The position numbers and the translations under genes were made by a program. Shown here piece by piece: positions 5,562 to 6,066 of a stretch of DNA of 6,066 nucleotides. This DNA is from DASUFI01 sp036274635 (GTDB lineage Bacteria > Planctomycetota > B15-G4). The stretch covers positions 1-6,066 of the forward strand of contig DASUFI010000230.1 of the NCBI GenBank assembly GCA_036274635.1, written 5' to 3'. The notes under the pieces are model-generated. The model saw nothing but the letters and a program-made list of their open reading frames with translations, was not told the DNA's origin and ran no database searches. The stretch's first letter is position 1. Every line of letters begins with the position of its first letter.

Positions 5562-5982
5562 GGTGCCCCTTTCCGTCCTGCAGCTGGCCGCTGAGCCCGC
5601 CGGACTCGTCCAGCACGAGCGTGCCGCTCCATTCCTGGCTGCCCGCGCGCTGGGCCTGCACGGCGAAGCCGCCGATGTCCCCGTTGAGCAGCGTGTACGT
5701 GAAGGGCTGCGTGAGGCCGGGCACCACCTTGTCCAGCAGGTGCTGGTCGCTCAGGTCCTGCAGCGACTCGGCGAAGCTGCCGTGCTCGAGCCAGTGCATG
5801 CGCTCCGCCAGCCAGACGCTGCGCAGCACGGCAGCGGCGTCGTCGGCGCGCGTGGCCTCGCAGGCCACGTCGAAGCGCGGCCAGGCCATGGTGGCCAGCA
5901 GGCCGAGCACGATGACGACCATCATCGTCTCGGCCAGCGTGATGCCGGCCTGCGCGCGGCGGACGTCCGCGGACGCCGGCAC
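5542..5982 (-). CDS. GspH/GspG-like pseudopilin or type IV pilin-like protein
   Basis: A 146-residue protein from GTG 5982, one base after the preceding stop, with GGAGG 8 nt upstream. The leader 'PASADVRRAQAG' is followed by 'ITLAETMMVVIVLGLLATMA'. Prepilin peptidase cleavage is expected after Gly13, leaving Ile at +1 and Glu18 at +5. The helix continues through 'WPRFDVACEATRADDAAAV' to 'LAERMHWLEHGSFAESLQDL', a pattern seen in many small pilin-like proteins (aromatic residue, then HGS[FY]). The C-terminal half is a beta-rich domain with no visible Cys pair; the only Cys is Cys41. Position ahead of I-, J- and K-like genes suggests the GspH role, but the length and the HGSF segment would also suit a second GspG. 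It overlaps the next gene by 20 nt. Confidence 0.82.
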   Translation of the reverse strand: MPASADVRRAQAGITLAETMMVVIVLGLLATMAWPRFDVACEATRADDAAAVLRSVWLAERMHWLEHGSFAESLQDLSDQHLLDKVVPGLTQPFTYTLLNGDIGGFAVQAQRAGSQEWSGTLVLDESGGLSGQLQDGKGHHVVPNP

Positions 5983-5983
5983 G

Positions 5984-6066
5984 TCAGGCGCCTCCGGCCG
6001 CAGCCGGCGGACGCAGGGCGCCGAGCGCTCCGAGGTCGGCGCCGAGCTCCGCGGCGCGCCCGAGGG
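5984..6066 (-). CDS. 3' end of an unidentified gene (partial)
   Basis: The last 26 codons of a minus-strand open frame that enters from the right edge: it reads LGRAAELGADLGALGALRPP and ends in AAAGGA before a TGA at 5986-5984. The stop is one base before the GTG of the pseudopilin gene, and its last codons carry that gene's Shine-Dalgarno sequence, the same junction style as the rest of the operon. In a gsp/pil locus the preceding gene is often the ATPase or the polytopic membrane protein, but this short Ala/Gly/Leu-rich tail has no identifying motif, so I assign no function. Confidence 0.45.
   Translation of the reverse strand, partial: LGRAAELGADLGALGALRPPAAAGGA
5991..5995 (-). promoter_or_regulatory. 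Shine-Dalgarno GGAGG of the first complete pseudopilin gene
   Basis: GGAGG on the minus strand lies 8 nt before GTG 5982, inside the end of the partial upstream gene, which supports both that start and the reality of the upstream reading frame. Confidence 0.6.

Overview
This very GC-rich window (third codon positions almost all G or C) comes from a bacterium with a type II secretion or type IV pilus-like pseudopilin system. The GspG-like protein with its 'YWYNS...GVFRARV' tail, the DUF5658-type membrane protein with an Arg-rich N-terminus, and the frequent GTG starts would all fit a high-GC Planctomycetota lineage. That assignment is an inference from protein style; no rRNA or other marker gene is present.

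Layout. The left part (about 100-1600) is read on the + strand. It holds an exported or periplasmic protein with three BON-like repeats, a GC-rich hairpin directly after its stop, then a second hairpin and a lone GspG-like major pseudopilin gene. A convergent intergenic region of about 250 bp follows. It carries a near-perfect 30-bp inverted repeat, one arm of which encodes the last ten residues of the facing gene.

Everything from 6066 down to 1846 is one tightly packed minus-strand transcription unit. It enters from outside the window: the end of an unidentified gene lies at 5984-6066. Then come four consecutive small pseudopilin-like genes whose order and features follow the classical GspH-I-J-K cassette. 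The fourth lacks the conserved Glu+5, as GspK does, but is far shorter than GspK. They are followed by a three-helix DUF5658-like membrane protein, and finally by a 674-residue polytopic membrane protein with a sulfatase/alkaline phosphatase-superfamily domain that has Thr at the usual nucleophile position. Junctions are overlaps or gaps of 1-2 nt, and most starts have a clean GGAGG or GGGAG Shine-Dalgarno sequence, so the six complete genes look co-transcribed and translationally coupled.

Taken together, the window reads as a pseudopilus locus: a separate major pseudopilin, a minor-pseudopilin tip cassette, and two membrane proteins tied to it by operon structure, one of which may be an envelope-modifying hydrolase or phosphotransferase. 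The operon linkage of the last two genes to the minor pseudopilins is the least expected part. No tRNA, rRNA, CRISPR array, transposase or phage gene was seen.
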